The notes under the pieces: model-generated | Seen by the model: the letters and a program-made list of their open reading frames with translations, nothing else | What the model was told of the DNA's origin: nothing | The model's database searches: none | Shown: positions 1 to 11,516 of the stretch, piece by piece | Layout of the letters: each line of letters starts with the position of its first letter | How positions within the stretch are numbered: position 1 is the first letter of the stretch | Assembly: GCF_900105195.1 (NCBI RefSeq) | Contig: NZ_FNRX01000002.1 | Span: 186,001-250,000 of the forward strand | Origin: Rhodococcus pyridinivorans | GTDB lineage: Bacteria > Actinomycetota > Actinomycetes > Mycobacteriales > Mycobacteriaceae | Direction of reading: 5' to 3' | Length of the DNA stretch: 64,000 nucleotides | Made by a program: the position numbers and the translations under genes

Positions 1-117
1 CATCAGGAACGCGGAGACGACCACACCCGCGGCGAACACACAGCCGGTGAGGCGGTCACGCCGAACGGGCCCGACCGTACTGGACGGTCCGGCCTCGGTG
101 TCGTGGACGCCGTGCAC
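1..117 (-). CDS. aftB: AftB-type arabinofuranosyltransferase, N-terminal fragment
   Basis: Only the first 39 codons are inside the window; the gene continues past the left edge. From a GTG at 117 it encodes a short charged cytoplasmic tail followed by the start of a hydrophobic segment (CVFAAGVVVSAFLM). This fits the N-terminus of a polytopic GT-C arabinosyltransferase. The call rests mainly on position: in mycolic-acid bacteria aftB, which caps arabinan with terminal beta-1,2-arabinofuranose, directly follows ubiA. The start lies 4 bp beyond the ubiA stop, so the two are probably co-transcribed. Sequence alone would not identify the family. Confidence 0.55.
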   Translation of the reverse strand, partial: MHGVHDTEAGPSSTVGPVRRDRLTGCVFAAGVVVSAFLM

Positions 118-121
118 GACG

Positions 122-1027
122 TCAGAAGAGGTAGACAGCACCGCCGACCACCAGGATCCACACCACTGCGAGCAACTGCAGCACCCGGTCCTTCAGGGCG
201 ATCTCCTCGGGTTCGCCGGCTTCACCGCCGTCGACGTCGACCGCGTAGCGCAGGATGGCGACGACGAACGGGACCATCGAGATGGCGTACCAGTTGGAAC
301 CGGCCACGTTGTCCTGTTCGAACGCCCACAGGCCGTAGCAGAGCACGACCGCCGTCGCCGCGACGGTCCACACGAACCGCAGGTAGGTCTCGGTGTAGTA
401 CTCGAGCGACTTGCGGATCTTCGCGCCGGTGCGGGTCGCGAGGCGCAACTCGGCGTACCGTTTGCCGGCCGCCATGAACAGCGACCCGAACGCCATGATC
501 AGCAGGAACCACTGCGACAGCGGGATCTCGGCGGCCACGCCACCGGCGATGGCACGGATCAAGAAGCCCGACGAGACGATGCAGATGTCGAGCACGGCCT
601 GGTGCTTGAGCCCGAAGCAGTACGCGAGCTGGATGCCGATGTACACCGCCATGACGACGGCGAGCTGCCAGTTCGCGATGAACGACAGCGCGATCGAGCC
701 GACGAGCAGCACCGTCGCGAGGATGTACGCGAGTCGCACCGGGAGCACGCCGGCCGCGATGGGCCGGAACCGCTTGGTGGGGTGTGCACGGTCGGCTTCG
801 ACATCCATCGCGTCGTTGACGAGGTAGATGCCCGAGGCGGCCATACAGAAGACGAAGAAGGCGAGCGCGACGGGCAGCAGCACGTCGACCTGGGTGACCG
901 AGCCGGCCGCCATCGGGGCCGCGAGCACCAGGACGTTCTTCACCCACTGTCGGGGACGGACCGCCTTGACGATCCCGGCGCCCAGGCTTTTGGGCGCCTC
1001 CTTGACGGGCGCCGGTTCCTCGCTCAT
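122..1027 (-). CDS. ubiA: Decaprenyl-phosphate phosphoribosyltransferase (UbiA family)
   Basis: Integral membrane prenyltransferase-fold enzyme of 301 aa that should transfer 5-phosphoribose from PRPP to decaprenyl phosphate, the first step towards the arabinose donor DPA. The UbiA signature NDAMDVEAD lies at residues 71-79, followed by a cytoplasmic loop with HPTKRFRP. A second conserved loop contains AGKRYAEL near 187-194, and about nine hydrophobic segments are visible. The ATG at 1027 overlaps the TGA of the PAP2 gene (ATGA), which supports this start and translational coupling. Length matches the mycobacterial Rv3806c family (about 302 aa, recalled). Confidence 0.93.
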   Translation of the reverse strand: MSEEPAPVKEAPKSLGAGIVKAVRPRQWVKNVLVLAAPMAAGSVTQVDVLLPVALAFFVFCMAASGIYLVNDAMDVEADRAHPTKRFRPIAAGVLPVRLAYILATVLLVGSIALSFIANWQLAVVMAVYIGIQLAYCFGLKHQAVLDICIVSSGFLIRAIAGGVAAEIPLSQWFLLIMAFGSLFMAAGKRYAELRLATRTGAKIRKSLEYYTETYLRFVWTVAATAVVLCYGLWAFEQDNVAGSNWYAISMVPFVVAILRYAVDVDGGEAGEPEEIALKDRVLQLLAVVWILVVGGAVYLF

Positions 1028-1567
1028 CGATCTCCCCACTTCGTCTCTGCCCGCGCCACGACGGCCGCGGACGCCGCACCGAGTGCCGCACCCGCCAGTA
1101 CATCCGTCGGATAGTGCACGCCCAGCACCAGGCGGGACAGCATCATGGGCGGCACGAGCACCGCGGGAAAGGGTAGCCCGGTGGTGCGGGCGAGTAGCAC
1201 GGCCGCCGCAGTCGTGGACGTCACATGCGACGACGGGAAGCTCAGCCGGCTCGGCGTGGACACGTTGACCTGCACCGTCGGGTCCACCGGCCGCGGACGG
1301 CGCACGACCCGCTTGATGACGACGGACGCCGCGTGGGCACCGAACGCGCCGACCGCCACGCTCGCCCACTTGCGGCGACGGGGACGGTCGACGAGGGCGC
1401 CGGCGGCGCCGATCGCGATCCAGCCGAGAGCGTGCTCACCGAAGTGCGACATGCCGCGGGCGATCGTCGTCGCTGCGGGTACGGCACCGGCGGTGGCCTG
1501 GACGGTCTGCAGCACCCGCACCTCGGTGTCGGTGCTCTTCCAGTGACGTGCAGCCGCAGTGCCGGGG

Positions 1568-1590
<23 letters not shown>
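1024..1590 (-). CDS. PAP2-family phosphatase, probable decaprenylphosphoryl-5-phosphoribose phosphatase
   Basis: 188-aa membrane phosphatase of the PAP2 superfamily. All three catalytic motifs are present: K93-x6-RP (KRVVRRPRP), PSSH at 119-122, and SR-x5-H-x3-D (SRLVLGVHYPTD, 152-163). Its place between ubiA and glfT2, as in Rv3807c, makes dephosphorylation of decaprenylphosphoryl-5-phosphoribose the likely role. The GTG at 1590 overlaps the end of glfT2 by 23 bp; no better in-frame start with a Shine-Dalgarno sequence is seen. Confidence 0.88.
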
Positions 1591-4788
<3,198 letters not shown>

Positions 4789-4794
4789 TCACAC

Positions 4795-5547
4795 TCACAC
4801 GTAGTAGGTGAGCGCGTCACGGACGAATTCGGCGCCCTCCCGTCCTCCGTAGTTCGCCGCGAAACGCTCGTCCTCGACGTACATGTCGGCGAGACCGAGC
4901 ACGTACTCCCGCGGACTGCCCGCCGCAGTGCCGCCTCCCGGGGTGCCCGGAATCGACGACAGCCAGGCGACGTGCCGCCGCGCGAGGTCCTGCGCTTCGG
5001 GGCCCGCCGGGTCGAGACCGGCCCGGGCCGCCGCGATCCAGTCATGGTTCAGCTGCTCGACCTGCTTCATCCAGTCGTGCCTGGCGGCGTCGTCCATGCC
5101 CCGCCACCAACGATCGCCCGAGTCGTAGGCGTCCGTGCCCCACCGTTCGATGACCTCGTCCCGGTACTGCGTGTGGTCGAACCCGTCGAACACTTCGTCT
5201 GCCACGAGTTCCTCCCCTCTCTCCGTCTTCGCCAAGGTGGTGCGCACCGCCGCGATACGGCGGTCCAACTGCCGGCGCTCGTGTTCGAGCAGGTCGAGGT
5301 GGGTGCGCAGTGCGCTCGCGGTGTCGTCGTGACCGGCGAGCACGTCGCGGATGGCGGGCAGGGCCAGTCCCAGATCGCGGAGCAGCAGGATGCGCTGGAG
5401 ACGCACGAGTGCGTCCTCGTCGTAGAACCGCATGCCGTTGCTGCCGGTGCGGCTCGGATGCAGCACCCCCACGTCGCCGTAGTGCCGCAGTGTGCGGCTG
5501 GTGACACCGGCGGCGCGTGCCAGTTGCTGGATCGACCATTCCCGCAC
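4795..5547 (-). CDS. MerR-family regulator with TipAS-type ligand domain
   Basis: 250-aa DNA-binding regulator. The N-terminal winged helix reads WSIQQLARAAGVTSRTLRHYG..GVLHPSR..NGMRFYDED, the MerR signature. A coiled-coil dimerisation helix follows (about 75-115). The C-terminal half, with RWWRGMDDAARHDWMKQV and repeated Trp/His residues, resembles the TipAS domain that binds thiopeptide-like or other small molecules. The GTG at 5547 is preceded by AAGGAGGTGGGCAC, a strong ribosome-binding site, so upstream in-frame ATG codons are rejected. No adjacent resistance or efflux gene shows the inducer. Autoregulation is likely through the palindrome just upstream. Confidence 0.85.
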   Translation of the reverse strand: MREWSIQQLARAAGVTSRTLRHYGDVGVLHPSRTGSNGMRFYDEDALVRLQRILLLRDLGLALPAIRDVLAGHDDTASALRTHLDLLEHERRQLDRRIAAVRTTLAKTERGEELVADEVFDGFDHTQYRDEVIERWGTDAYDSGDRWWRGMDDAARHDWMKQVEQLNHDWIAAARAGLDPAGPEAQDLARRHVAWLSSIPGTPGGGTAAGSPREYVLGLADMYVEDERFAANYGGREGAEFVRDALTYYV

Positions 5548-5587
5548 GTGCCCACCTCCTTCTTTCCGGCTACGCCCAGCGTGCATC

Positions 5588-5602
5588 TTGACGTTGCGTC
5601 AA
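5588..5602. promoter_or_regulatory. Candidate MerR operator
   Basis: Perfect inverted repeat TTGACG-TTG-CGTCAA located 41 bp upstream of the regulator GTG. On the minus strand a TTGACA hexamer adjoins it. MerR proteins bind palindromes between stretched -35 and -10 elements, so this is the natural autoregulatory site. The exact -10 is not clear. Confidence 0.55.
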
Positions 5603-5635
5603 TGTCAACCATCGTCGTCGCGGTGCCGGAACGCC

Positions 5636-5671
5636 ACCGGCCGGCCGCCCTGTTCGGGGCGACCGGCCGGT
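5636..5671. terminator. GC-rich hairpin downstream of the SpoIID-domain gene
   Basis: ACCGGCCGG at 5636-5644 pairs with CCGGCCGGT at 5663-5671, and an inner GCCC/GGGC element extends the stem. It sits just past the stop of the minus-strand gene at 5689 and is the probable transcript end. No T-run is visible. Confidence 0.5.
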
Positions 5672-5688
5672 CGAGATGTGCCGTCGGG

Positions 5689-7248
5689 TTACTCGGCGCT
5701 ACCCGTGCTCGGGAACCAGTCCTTCAGGAAGCTCGCGTCGATGACCTGAGCACCGAGGTCCGGTGTCCACACGATCGCGCCGCCGGTGAAGATCCGGAAC
5801 TTGCCGATCTCGTCGGGCAGCATCAGCTCGGGGCCGATGGGCGAGCCGAGCACGCTGTCGACGCCGCCGAGGTCCAGATAGGCCTGCTCGATGGGCGAGG
5901 TGCCGGTGCCGCTGCCGAAGGGATCGGTGCCGGTTTCGGGGCCGGGTTCGGGTGCCGGAGTGATCTCCGGGGCGTCCTCGTCGATGCCTTCCTTGACGGT
6001 GAACCAGTCGGAACGCAGTCCCAGCTTGGTCCGTGCCTCGGCGCCCGTCGTTTCGATGGTGCGGTCGGAGCCGACCACGCGGACCCGGGTCACGCGACCG
6101 CCTTCGGGTCCGAGATTGTTGCGGGAGAGCACCTCGAATGCCTGGAGGTCGCCGACGCCGAACTTGCTGCCGATCTCGGCCGCGGTGAAGGTCTTGGCCC
6201 ATTCGCGGTTCGGGGCGACCTTGTCACCCTCGTCCTCGACGGGCGGGAAGGTGCCGCCGGCCGAGTAGCCGCCGGTGGAGGCGGAGAACTCGCTGCGCAC
6301 GACCTCGCCGTCCTTCATCAGGACGGTTCCGCGGGTGGTGCGCACACCGTCGTCCGTGCGCGGATCCTCGACGCCCGACCCGCCGTAGACCTGACAGTCC
6401 GTGGTGTCGCAGGTCTGCCACTTCTCGTGGCGCTTCTCGGCGAGGGCGTAGGACCGCGCGGCGATGGCCTGCGCCCGCAGCGCCTCGGCACCACCGGTGT
6501 CGGCCCAGGCGGGCAGCGCCTCGGCGGGGACCACGCTGCGCAGGTAGTCCTCGACGTGGAGGCGGTTGACGGTGCGCGGGGCGGTGCCGTCGAGCACCAC
6601 ACCGAGGGCACCGCGGTAGGTCTTGTCGTCCGAGCACATCGTGAGGTGCTCGTTCGCGGGACGGTCCTCGGCGAGGTCGATCGGGTCCACCCACGGCAGG
6701 TCGGTGGCTGCCTGCCACAGCACGTCGCCGCTGCAGCCCTCGGTGACGACGACGTTCGCGCCGCCGTCCGGGGTGGGTGTCAGGTGCGCGGCCTCGCCGG
6801 GCGCGAGTTGCTTACCGGCGACGACCATGCCGGTGTCGGAGTAGACGTCGAGGGTGTGGTCGTCGCGCGCCATGAGACGGACCGCGATCATCGCGTCGTC
6901 GACCGTGCCGAGTTCGGTGCCGCCGTAGTAGTGGCCGATGATCCGCTCGGCGGTCCACCCGTCCTGGGCGTAGCCGTAGGCACCCCACTGCCCCATGCCA
7001 CGACCGTGGCCGTGACCGAAGCCACTGAACGTGAAGGGCGTGTCGGCCGAAACCGCTTGCACGACACCTGGTGCCGCCTGGTTGCTCTGGACGAGCGCGC
7101 CCACGCCGGCTCCGACGAGCAGCGCGGGAGCGACCCCGATCGCGGCGGCACGGGCGACGGAGGGACGCCATCCGTTGCGCAGCGGCCTGCCGAGGATGAT
7201 GCGCCGCCTCCGGATCTTGCCTCTGCGCCCGATGGACTGTCGTGACAT
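5689..7248 (-). CDS. SpoIID/LytB-domain secreted protein with C-terminal LGFP-type repeat
   Basis: 519 aa. A very basic N-terminus (RRGKIRRRRI) is followed by a single hydrophobic segment (about 36-58), which suggests a signal anchor or export signal. The extracellular part has the SpoIID features GHGRGMGQWGAYGYA near residue 80, VEDYLRSVVPAEALPAW, and ALRAQAIAARSYAL. SpoIID proteins are lytic transglycosylases acting on denuded glycan. The C-terminus (EQAYLDLGGVDSVLGSPIG) is an LGFP-like cell-wall module. The ATG at 7248 follows GGGAGCAACGTC. The gene is divergent from the PGRP amidase, which also carries LGFP-like repeats, so joint peptidoglycan remodelling is plausible. Catalytic activity is inferred only. 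Confidence 0.82.
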   Translation of the reverse strand: MSRQSIGRRGKIRRRRIILGRPLRNGWRPSVARAAAIGVAPALLVGAGVGALVQSNQAAPGVVQAVSADTPFTFSGFGHGHGRGMGQWGAYGYAQDGWTAERIIGHYYGGTELGTVDDAMIAVRLMARDDHTLDVYSDTGMVVAGKQLAPGEAAHLTPTPDGGANVVVTEGCSGDVLWQAATDLPWVDPIDLAEDRPANEHLTMCSDDKTYRGALGVVLDGTAPRTVNRLHVEDYLRSVVPAEALPAWADTGGAEALRAQAIAARSYALAEKRHEKWQTCDTTDCQVYGGSGVEDPRTDDGVRTTRGTVLMKDGEVVRSEFSASTGGYSAGGTFPPVEDEGDKVAPNREWAKTFTAAEIGSKFGVGDLQAFEVLSRNNLGPEGGRVTRVRVVGSDRTIETTGAEARTKLGLRSDWFTVKEGIDEDAPEITPAPEPGPETGTDPFGSGTGTSPIEQAYLDLGGVDSVLGSPIGPELMLPDEIGKFRIFTGGAIVWTPDLGAQVIDASFLKDWFPSTGSAE

Positions 7249-7521
7249 GACGTTGCTCCCTCGTTGTCGCTGTAGGCGCGAACTCGTGATCCGCGATATC
7301 GGACAATTTCGACCGATCCTCAAGCTCAGGTTGAGGCTTAAGGTTTGCTGCGTCTAGTGTGACAAGAGTGACGGAGCTAGGCAACAAATGTCACAGAAGC
7401 AACACAAGAATCACGAGTTACAGAACTTTCGTGTCCGAACCGGGCCACGGAAGCGACACGTAAGGGACGATCCGAAGTCGGAACCGTCCGCTGGAGCACC
7501 AACGACAGGGAGTAGCAAACA
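7249..7521. promoter_or_regulatory. Divergent promoter region of two cell-wall hydrolase genes
   Basis: 273 bp with lower GC than its flanks. It holds an inverted repeat CCTCAA-N7-TTGAGG (7318-7336) and, nearer the amidase gene, a run of TGTCACAG / CAACACAAG / AATCACGAG words (about 7389-7420). The words resemble the direct-repeat sites recalled for MtrA, which controls wall hydrolases in mycobacteria. No clear -10/-35 pair could be fixed and no riboswitch was recognised. Confidence 0.35.
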
Positions 7522-9696
7522 GTGCCGCATCGCCGCCCCAAGCCGTCGATCGTCCTGGGTGCCGTCGCCGCCCTGGCCGTCGCGACGCCCTTCGCCGTCA
7601 CCGGGCTGACCAGCACCGCTCCCGAGATCCGGAATGCCAACGACACCGTCGAGGCAGTGGCACCCGATATCGCGGAAGTCGTGCTTGCCTCGGTGCCCGA
7701 CCTGATCATCCCGCTCGAGGAGCTCACCGGTCTCAACCTGCCGGACCTCAGCCTGAAGGAGATCGTCGACGGGCTCCCGCAGATCACGACTGCTCCCGAC
7801 CCGAACGGCGGACTCGTCCAGCGCGTCGGTGCGACCGTCAAGGAACTCACCCGCGACACCCCGTTCAGCCTCGTCGCGCTCGCCGCCGAGGACGTCGCCG
7901 CCACCGACGCGCTCATCCGCGCGCAGCAGGACGACGGCAGCTGGGGTCCCTGGACCGCGACCGAGCCGATCGAGACGCGCGCCGACGACGCCACCAGCGA
8001 GGGACGCACGGGCACGGAGCCGATCTACGTCGGTGCCACCCGTGCGGTGCAGGTGCTGCTGACGCCGCGTCCCGGCCCCGAACCGAATCTCGCCGGCGCG
8101 GAGGCCCCGCCGGCACCCGAAGCTCCCGCTCCCGCTCCCGAGGCACCCGCCCCGGAGGCACCCGCCCCGGAGGCACCGGCGCCCGAAGCTCCTGCTCCTG
8201 CAGCCCCGGCGGAGGCCCCGGTCCCCGCCGACGAGGCACCCGCGCCGGTCGCTGCACCCGCAGCCGATGCACCCGACCTCGGATACGTGCCCGCGTCCTC
8301 GTCCAAGCCGCTGCGCGAGAACCCGCTGCAGGCGGCCGCCGAAGCGGTCAGTGCCGTGCTCATCTCGCCCGGCAGCAGCGAAGCGGACGCGCGACTCGAG
8401 GACATCGCGAGCCCGCTCGGTAACTCCGGCCTGAAGGTGATCACCCGCCAGCAGTGGGGCGCCGACGAGTCGATGCGCTGCCAGACCCCGACCTACGACG
8501 ACTCCCTCGGTGGCGCGACCGTGCACCACACCGCGGGCAGCAACAACTACTCGAAGGCCGAATCGGCCGAGATCGTGCGCGCGATCTACGCGTACCACGC
8601 ACGCACGCTCGGCTGGTGCGACATCGGATACAACACCCTCGTCGACAAGTACGGCCAGATCTTCGAGGGTCGCGCCGGTGGTCTCGACCGCAACGTCCAG
8701 GGCGCACACGCGGGTGGATTCAACGAGAACACCCACGGCATCGCGATGATGGGCGACTTCTCGACCCAGGCCCCGCCGCAGGCCGCGGTGGAGTCGGTCG
8801 GCAAGTTCCTCGGCTGGCGTCTGGCCCGCGCGGGACTGAACCCCAAGGGCCGCACCACGATGTACTCCGAGGGCACATCGTTCACCCCCTACCCGCAGGG
8901 TGCGGCGGTGGATCTGCCGATCATCTTCGCGCACCGCGACGTGGGCAACACCAGCTGCCCGGGTGATGCCGGCTACTCGCAGATGGGCAAGATCCGCGAT
9001 ATCGCCGTCGCTGCGGCAAAGGGCGGTGGCGGTGGCACTGCCCCGCAGCCCTCGAACCCGTCGCCGTCGAACCCGCAACCCTCGAACCCGCAACCCTCGA
9101 ACCCGTCGCCGTCCAATCCGTCGCCGTCCAATCCGTCGCCGAACGTGCCGGACATCAACGTCGGAGCGCTCGCCTCGGGCTCGGCCGACACCGCCGAAGG
9201 TGTCGTCGACGAGCTGATCCGCCTCAGCGGTCACCCGCTGGTCCAGAAGTGGCTCGCCGAGGGCGGCGAACTCGGACGGCTCGGACAGGCGGTGACCTCG
9301 ATCCTTCCCGCGGTCAAGAGCGGTTTCGAACGAGTGAATTTCGTCAACGGGGCCATCTACACGTCACCGAACGGCGGCACGTGGACGGTACTCGGCGAGA
9401 TCTACAAGGCGTGGGAGAAGAACGGACTCGACGCTGGTGAGCTGGGGTTGCCCACCAGCGACGAGTACCGGGTGCCGGACGGTTGGCGTTCGGACTTCGA
9501 GTTCGGCTCGCTGATCTTCAACGAGGTCACGGGTGTCGTCACCAAGGTGCTGCGCGCCTACGACGACGCCTACGACCAGGCGATGCAGGATCAGCCGGCC
9601 GACGTCGCAGGACCCGCACCCGAGGGTGCTCCTGCGCCCGGACCCGAACCGGCACCTGTGCCGGAACCGGCACCCGAACCGGCGCCCGCGGGCTGA
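7522..9696 (+). CDS. Secreted N-acetylmuramoyl-L-alanine amidase (PGRP/Amidase_2) with LGFP-like repeats
   Basis: 724 aa. A signal sequence (about 1-33) is followed by a folded N-terminal region. A Pro/Ala/Glu-rich linker (repeated EAPAPEAP, about residues 193-255) leads into an Amidase_2/PGRP domain (about 305-500). That domain contains ATVHHTAGSNNYS, IGYNTLVDKYGQIFEGRAGG, THGIAMMGDF and FAHRDVGNTSCPG, which include the Zn-binding His pair and Cys. A second linker repeats PQPSNP/SPSNP, then LGFP-like elements, then another Pro-rich tail. It should cut the MurNAc-L-Ala bond and bind the arabinogalactan wall. The GTG at 7522 follows AGGGAGTAGCAAAC. It corresponds by position to Rv3811. Confidence 0.9.
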   Translation: MPHRRPKPSIVLGAVAALAVATPFAVTGLTSTAPEIRNANDTVEAVAPDIAEVVLASVPDLIIPLEELTGLNLPDLSLKEIVDGLPQITTAPDPNGGLVQRVGATVKELTRDTPFSLVALAAEDVAATDALIRAQQDDGSWGPWTATEPIETRADDATSEGRTGTEPIYVGATRAVQVLLTPRPGPEPNLAGAEAPPAPEAPAPAPEAPAPEAPAPEAPAPEAPAPAAPAEAPVPADEAPAPVAAPAADAPDLGYVPASSSKPLRENPLQAAAEAVSAVLISPGSSEADARLEDIASPLGNSGLKVITRQQWGADESMRCQTPTYDDSLGGATVHHTAGSNNYSKAESAEIVRAIYAYHARTLGWCDIGYNTLVDKYGQIFEGRAGGLDRNVQGAHAGGFNENTHGIAMMGDFSTQAPPQAAVESVGKFLGWRLARAGLNPKGRTTMYSEGTSFTPYPQGAAVDLPIIFAHRDVGNTSCPGDAGYSQMGKIRDIAVAAAKGGGGGTAPQPSNPSPSNPQPSNPQPSNPSPSNPSPSNPSPNVPDINVGALASGSADTAEGVVDELIRLSGHPLVQKWLAEGGELGRLGQAVTSILPAVKSGFERVNFVNGAIYTSPNGGTWTVLGEIYKAWEKNGLDAGELGLPTSDEYRVPDGWRSDFEFGSLIFNEVTGVVTKVLRAYDDAYDQAMQDQPADVAGPAPEGAPAPGPEPAPVPEPAPEPAPAG
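8100..8260 (+). repeat. Coding repeat for the EAPAP linker
   Basis: Degenerate 12-15 bp repeats encoding E-A-P-A-P units inside the amidase gene. They produce a flexible extracellular spacer between the N-terminal region and the catalytic domain. Repeat number is likely to vary between strains. Confidence 0.7.
9045..9145 (+). repeat. Coding repeat for the SNP-Q/S-P linker
   Basis: Near-perfect 15-bp units (ccctcgaacccgcaa, cgtcgccgtccaatc types) encode PQPSN/PSPSN repeats after the PGRP domain, about seven units long. They form a second wall-spanning spacer before the C-terminal LGFP-like modules. Confidence 0.7.
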
Positions 9697-9721
9697 CCCG
9701 CAGCGCACCGGTAGGAACGAG

Positions 9722-10633
9722 TCACCGCCACCACCGTTCGAGAACGCGGGCCACCCCGTCCTCGACGTTGGTGGCGGTGACTTCGTCTGCGACCGACTTC
9801 GCGTCCGGATGCGCGTTCTCCATCGCCACACCGTGACGCGCTACCGACAGCATCGGGATGTCGTTGGGCATGTCGCCGAAGGCCACGAGATTCTCGTGGG
9901 AGACACCCAGTAGCCGGGCCATCTCCTGGAGACCGGAAGCCTTCGTGACCCCCGCCGCGGAGATCTCGATGAGCCCGTGGGTCGTCGAATAGGTCACGTC
10001 GACCAGCCCGTGCAGTTTCGGCACGAGAGCCTCCGCCATCTCCCGGCTGGTCGCGCCGGGGAGCCGGACGAGCAACTTGATGGCGGGCTCACTGATCACC
10101 TCGTGCTCGGCGAGTTCGGTGTTGTCCGGATTCAGCCAGGCATGTTCGTAACCGGGAGCGCTGACGAACTGCGGCGTCGCCGCGTCGTGGGCCCGATCCC
10201 CCACCCGCTCCGCGGCCAGACCGCAACCGGGAAGCACCGACGAGGCCACCTCGGCGAGCCACGCCAGTTCGTCGACCTCGAGCACCGCGGCGCTGAGCAC
10301 ACGGTCGGTGGAACTGTCGTAGAGCACGGCACCGTTCGCGCACACCGCCATGGGCGCGTAGCCCAGCTCTTCGACGACCGGCGCGATCCAGCGCGGCGGG
10401 CGGCCGGTGGCCAGGACGAACGGAACACCGGAGTCGACCACCGCATGTACCGCGGCGCGGGTCCGATCGGACACCTTCTCGGTGTCGTCGATCAGGGTGC
10501 CGTCCACGTCCGTAGCCACCAATCCGGGACGCACCGCGTCCGTGGAAGCAGGACGCACCGCGTCCGTGGAAGCAGGACGCACCGCGTCCGTGATGTGGTC
10601 CCGATACGGCTCTCGACTCGACTGTGCGTTCAC
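9722..10633 (-). CDS. HAD-superfamily (Cof-type) hydrolase
   Basis: About 303 aa from the GTG at 10633. Cof/type-IIB HAD phosphatase motifs are present: motif I DVDGTLIDD, motif II VLATGRP, the conserved Lys and the C-terminal GDMPNDIPMLSVA with GVAMENAHPDAKSVAD. The expected role is dephosphorylation of a sugar or nucleotide phosphate; the substrate is unknown. The gene corresponds by position to Rv3813c. The N-terminal 35 residues include a repeated DAVRPAST unit encoded by a 24-bp tandem repeat. No good Shine-Dalgarno precedes the GTG, so translation may instead begin at a GTG just before the catalytic DVDGT, which would leave the repeat upstream of the coding region. Confidence 0.85.
   Translation of the reverse strand: MNAQSSREPYRDHITDAVRPASTDAVRPASTDAVRPGLVATDVDGTLIDDTEKVSDRTRAAVHAVVDSGVPFVLATGRPPRWIAPVVEELGYAPMAVCANGAVLYDSSTDRVLSAAVLEVDELAWLAEVASSVLPGCGLAAERVGDRAHDAATPQFVSAPGYEHAWLNPDNTELAEHEVISEPAIKLLVRLPGATSREMAEALVPKLHGLVDVTYSTTHGLIEISAAGVTKASGLQEMARLLGVSHENLVAFGDMPNDIPMLSVARHGVAMENAHPDAKSVADEVTATNVEDGVARVLERWWR
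10527..10592. repeat. 24-bp tandem repeat, 2.75 copies, at the 5' end of the HAD gene
   Basis: Two perfect 24-bp copies (10527-10550, 10551-10574) and an 18-bp partial copy. Each unit contains the inverted repeat GGACGC-ACC-GCGTCC. Being a multiple of three, the array keeps the reading frame and encodes DAVRPAST twice on the minus strand. Confidence 0.9.
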
Positions 10634-10637
10634 TCCG

Positions 10638-11453
10638 TCATTGTGCCGAAGTACCGCGGTCGCCGCCTGCGTCATCGTTGCCGCTACCGGCAGCACCTTC
10701 ACGGGCGGCACGTTCCCGGGCCTTCCGGGCGCGACGCTCGGCGGCCGCGGCCTCGTCCAGGGCGGTCGCCTCCTCGAGGGTCGGCGCGGATCCGCCCAGG
10801 CGGCGGGGCACCCAGTAGGCACCGTCCTCGTGGATGTAACCGTCCTGGACCCGGTGAAGCATCTTCTCCATGGTCGCGTGGAGCTGCGCGGTCATCTCCG
10901 CTGCCGGCTCGAACGGATGGATGGGGGCGCCCACCTCGATGGTGATCGGGGTGTTCGTACGTCCGAGCCGCTTCGGGTGGCCCTTCGTCCACACCCGCTG
11001 CGACCCCCAGATGACCATGGGGACCACCGGGACACCGGCTTCGTTCGCCATCCGTGCCGCGCCGGACCGGAACGCCTTGAGTTCGAAGCTGCGGCTGATC
11101 GTCTCCTCCGGGAAGACACCCACGAGCTGACCGGCACGCAGCGCCTCCACGGCGAGTCGGTAGGACTCGCCGGCGTCGCCGCGGTCGACGGGGATGTGCT
11201 TCATCGCGCGCATCATGGGGCCGGAGATCTTGTGGTCGAAGACTTCCTTCTTCGCCATGAAGCGGATGTACCGCTTGGTGACCCGGGCGGGGATCCCGGC
11301 GTAGGTGAAGTCCATGTAGCCGGTGTGGTTGATCGCGATGACCGCACCACCCGTCGCCGGGATGTTCTCCGCCCCGGTGATCGCGAACTTCAGCCCTTGC
11401 GCTGCGAAGAGCGTGCGGGCGACACCGATGATGGTCCGATAGAAGGGTTCCAC
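10638..11453 (-). CDS. PlsC-type acyltransferase (1-acylglycerol-3-phosphate acyltransferase family)
   Basis: 271 aa. Lysophospholipid acyltransferase motifs are visible in order: INHTGYMDF (the NHx4D catalytic pair), the ARVTKRYIRFMAKKE block, VGVFPEETISRS (variant of FPEGTRS) and PVVPMVI. It should acylate a lysophosphatidate or a related wall lipid at the membrane. The C-terminus is an alanine/arginine/glutamate-rich tail (about 230-271) that is predicted to be disordered. The GTG at 11453 places the catalytic motif at a normal distance from the N-terminus. The stop lies 4 bp before the HAD gene start, so the pair is probably one operon. It matches the Rv3814c-Rv3816c acyltransferase set by position. 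Confidence 0.88.
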   Translation of the reverse strand: MEPFYRTIIGVARTLFAAQGLKFAITGAENIPATGGAVIAINHTGYMDFTYAGIPARVTKRYIRFMAKKEVFDHKISGPMMRAMKHIPVDRGDAGESYRLAVEALRAGQLVGVFPEETISRSFELKAFRSGAARMANEAGVPVVPMVIWGSQRVWTKGHPKRLGRTNTPITIEVGAPIHPFEPAAEMTAQLHATMEKMLHRVQDGYIHEDGAYWVPRRLGGSAPTLEEATALDEAAAAERRARKARERAAREGAAGSGNDDAGGDRGTSAQ

Positions 11454-11516
11454 GCCGGTCAGCCTAGCGGGGCCCGGTGGAGGAACGACCGTGATCATCG
11501 TCGAAAGGCCACTACT

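Noticed and set aside
7322..7345. CAGGTTGAGGCTTAAGG as an IdeR box
   Set aside because: The spacing is off by one base and the right half does not match ACCTAA. The better explanation is the separate CCTCAA/TTGAGG dyad.
7249..7521. A ydaO-type c-di-AMP riboswitch before the amidase gene
   Set aside because: Such elements occur before some actinobacterial wall-hydrolase genes, but the conserved core bases and pairing could not be found in this 273-bp stretch.
10527..10592. Possible CRISPR-like direct repeats (also at 26807, 30970 and 35845)
   Set aside because: Copies are directly adjacent without spacers, units are in-frame multiples of three, and no cas genes are present. They are minisatellite-type coding repeats.
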